From Mantamonas sphyraenae (Eukaryota; CRuMs; Mantamonadidae): a stretch of DNA of 64,000 nucleotides. The stretch's first letter is position 1. Each line of letters starts with the position of its first letter. The notes beneath the pieces were generated by a model. The model was not told the origin of the DNA, did no database searches, and worked only from the letters and a program-made list of their open reading frames with translations. The position numbers were made by a program, and so were the translations under genes. The stretch is taken from assembly GCA_026936335.1 (NCBI GenBank), contig JAPMXV010000029.1, positions 620,001-684,000 on the forward strand. Direction: 5' to 3'. Of the stretch, positions 61,061 through 64,000 are shown piece by piece.

Positions 61061-61176
61061 CCTCTGTCTGCCTCTACTCTACCTCATTTTCGTTGCAAAA
61101 GCGTGTGTTTTTTTGTTTGCTTTGGTGGCGTTCATTGCAGCACACTGCACAATGATTGTTGGATTCCGATCCCATG

Positions 61177-63071
<1,895 letters not shown>

Positions 63072-63152
63072 GGCCAATGGGTTTTTGTTTTGCTTGCGAT
63101 GCGCGTTCCCAGAACCCTCCTCTCTTCCCTGCTGCATCTCCACGGGCGGAAA

Positions 63153-64000
63153 TTAGTGCAGAAGTCGGTTAATCTGCGGCGTGCCTGCAATCGAGCTGGC
63201 GTACTTCTTCTGCCTACGCTTCAGCGACATATAGTAGCTGCGCTCCGAGTCCGCAAACACCTCCTGCTCGCCCATGTGCTTGATGTATCCGCTGTCCAGC
63301 AACTGTTGCGCCATCTGTACTGCCTTTTTGCGCGACGTCAAGGCCTTGCGTTCGTTCTGCTTGATGGCGTACTCTGCGCTGCGTAGGGCACTGTCTCCGG
63401 CAGCAAGCGACTCGACGTCTTCCAGGTCCATGCGCATGTCTGTGGTCGACACCGACGCAAACTCCACGTCCAACCACTTGCTGATGATCCAGTCCACGCA
63501 ATGGCGTCCGGTGAAGCAACGCTCACCCTTGTACTTGGTGTGAGGCAGGGAAGAGTTGCGTGCGGTCATCTGCTCAAACAGGTTGTTCAGCACGTCCGGG
63601 GCGAACATCTTGGTGGTATTGTCCTGCATAAAGTAAAACTTGAACTTGGTGCGGTCAAATGTGCTGCGCTTGAGTACGGGCAAGAGCAGGTTCTCCCCTT
63701 GCAGGCTGAGCGCCAGGCTGCTGGCCGTTTCCACTGAGCACAGAAAGGCGTTCTGGAACCACTGCACCAGCTGGCGTCCACTGCAGCATGTCTTGCCCTT
63801 GTACACATCCCAGGGGATGTCGTCGACCACCCGCATGTAAATGCACAGAGCGCGTAGCTCCATGCCACGGCGGCCCAGGGTGCCGCCGTTGTCTCCGTTC
63901 AGCATCTCCATGGCCAGGTGCGCCGTGAGTGCCGAGCACAGGTCAATGCTCCTGTCTGCACGCTCACGAAACATGGTTTCCATTTCGCCAATGACGGTGG
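63153..64000 (-). CDS. DEP-domain signalling protein (partial, 5' end outside window)
   Basis: The frame is open from the right edge to a TAA at 63153-63155. It gives 282 residues; METMFRERADRSID near the edge may be internal. Two DEP-type modules are visible: one around VYKGKTCCSGRQLVQWFQNA and a clearer one from KYKGERCFTGRHCVDWIIS through AQQLLDSGYIKHMGEQEVFA to SYYMSL. DEP domains bind membranes or GPCR/G-protein partners. Without the upstream part the family (for example P-Rex, DEPDC or RGS) is not determined. Confidence 0.75.
   Translation of the reverse strand, partial: TVIGEMETMFRERADRSIDLCSALTAHLAMEMLNGDNGGTLGRRGMELRALCIYMRVVDDIPWDVYKGKTCCSGRQLVQWFQNAFLCSVETASSLALSLQGENLLLPVLKRSTFDRTKFKFYFMQDNTTKMFAPDVLNNLFEQMTARNSSLPHTKYKGERCFTGRHCVDWIISKWLDVEFASVSTTDMRMDLEDVESLAAGDSALRSAEYAIKQNERKALTSRKKAVQMAQQLLDSGYIKHMGEQEVFADSERSYYMSLKRRQKKYASSIAGTPQINRLLH

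Overview
The window is nuclear DNA of a eukaryote. It has GT-AG introns (mostly 60-290 bases, several much shorter), GC-rich third codon positions, the standard genetic code, and typically eukaryotic genes: TFIIE-alpha, MCM5, dymeclin, myotubularin, the exosome nuclease Rrp6 and a germinal-centre-type kinase. Few introns, very tight packing and the gene mix (LZTR1, WDR27 and MAP10 relatives, Frizzled-like domains, an actin-fragmin-kinase-like domain, a bacterial-type alpha-2-macroglobulin) suggest a free-living heterotrophic protist in or near Obazoa or Amoebozoa. I cannot name the species. I see no tRNA, rRNA, transposon or CRISPR.

Layout. 0-8 kb: end of a possible BIG/Sec7-type protein (+), NRAMP metal transporter (-), TFIIE-alpha (+), SLC38-like amino-acid transporter (-), peroxisomal-type catalase (+). 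8-21 kb: C1-C1-GRAM-myotubularin (+), dymeclin (-), a Kelch/Frizzled-CRD membrane protein (-), an NT-C2/DIL protein (-). 21-31.5 kb: Rrp6/EXOSC10 (+), an unrecognised polytopic membrane protein (+), MCM5 (-), WDR27 (+). 31.5-38.4 kb: a giant alpha-2-macroglobulin (-) with a whole ubiquitin unit in its bait region. 38.4-44.5 kb: repeat-bearing spacer, small membrane protein (+), large orphan membrane protein (-), RING-H2 protein (+). 44.5-54.8 kb: a same-strand train (-) of orphan type II membrane protein, DUF218, rhodanese, LZTR1 and MAP10-like genes, 10-50 bases apart. 54.9-64 kb: AFK-like kinase (-), membrane-anchored JmjC protein (+), 5'-nucleotidase-like (-), HSDL2-like SDR (-), GCK-III kinase (-), and a DEP-domain gene (-) running off the right edge.

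Most genes are unrelated housekeeping or signalling genes, and I see no operon logic in function. Packing is extreme: convergent genes end 13-60 bases apart in most cases, some tandem genes are 4-30 bases apart, and in two head-to-head pairs (possibly three) the two start codons overlap on one CATG.

The outstanding item is the macroglobulin at 31570-38411. A 76-residue ubiquitin fold, about three-quarters identical to canonical ubiquitin and ending in RLRGG, sits where a protease bait normally lies, upstream of an intact C-x-E-Q thioester motif. The predicted protein has no signal peptide. This could be a trap baited for deubiquitinases, or a precursor that deubiquitinases split into two chains.
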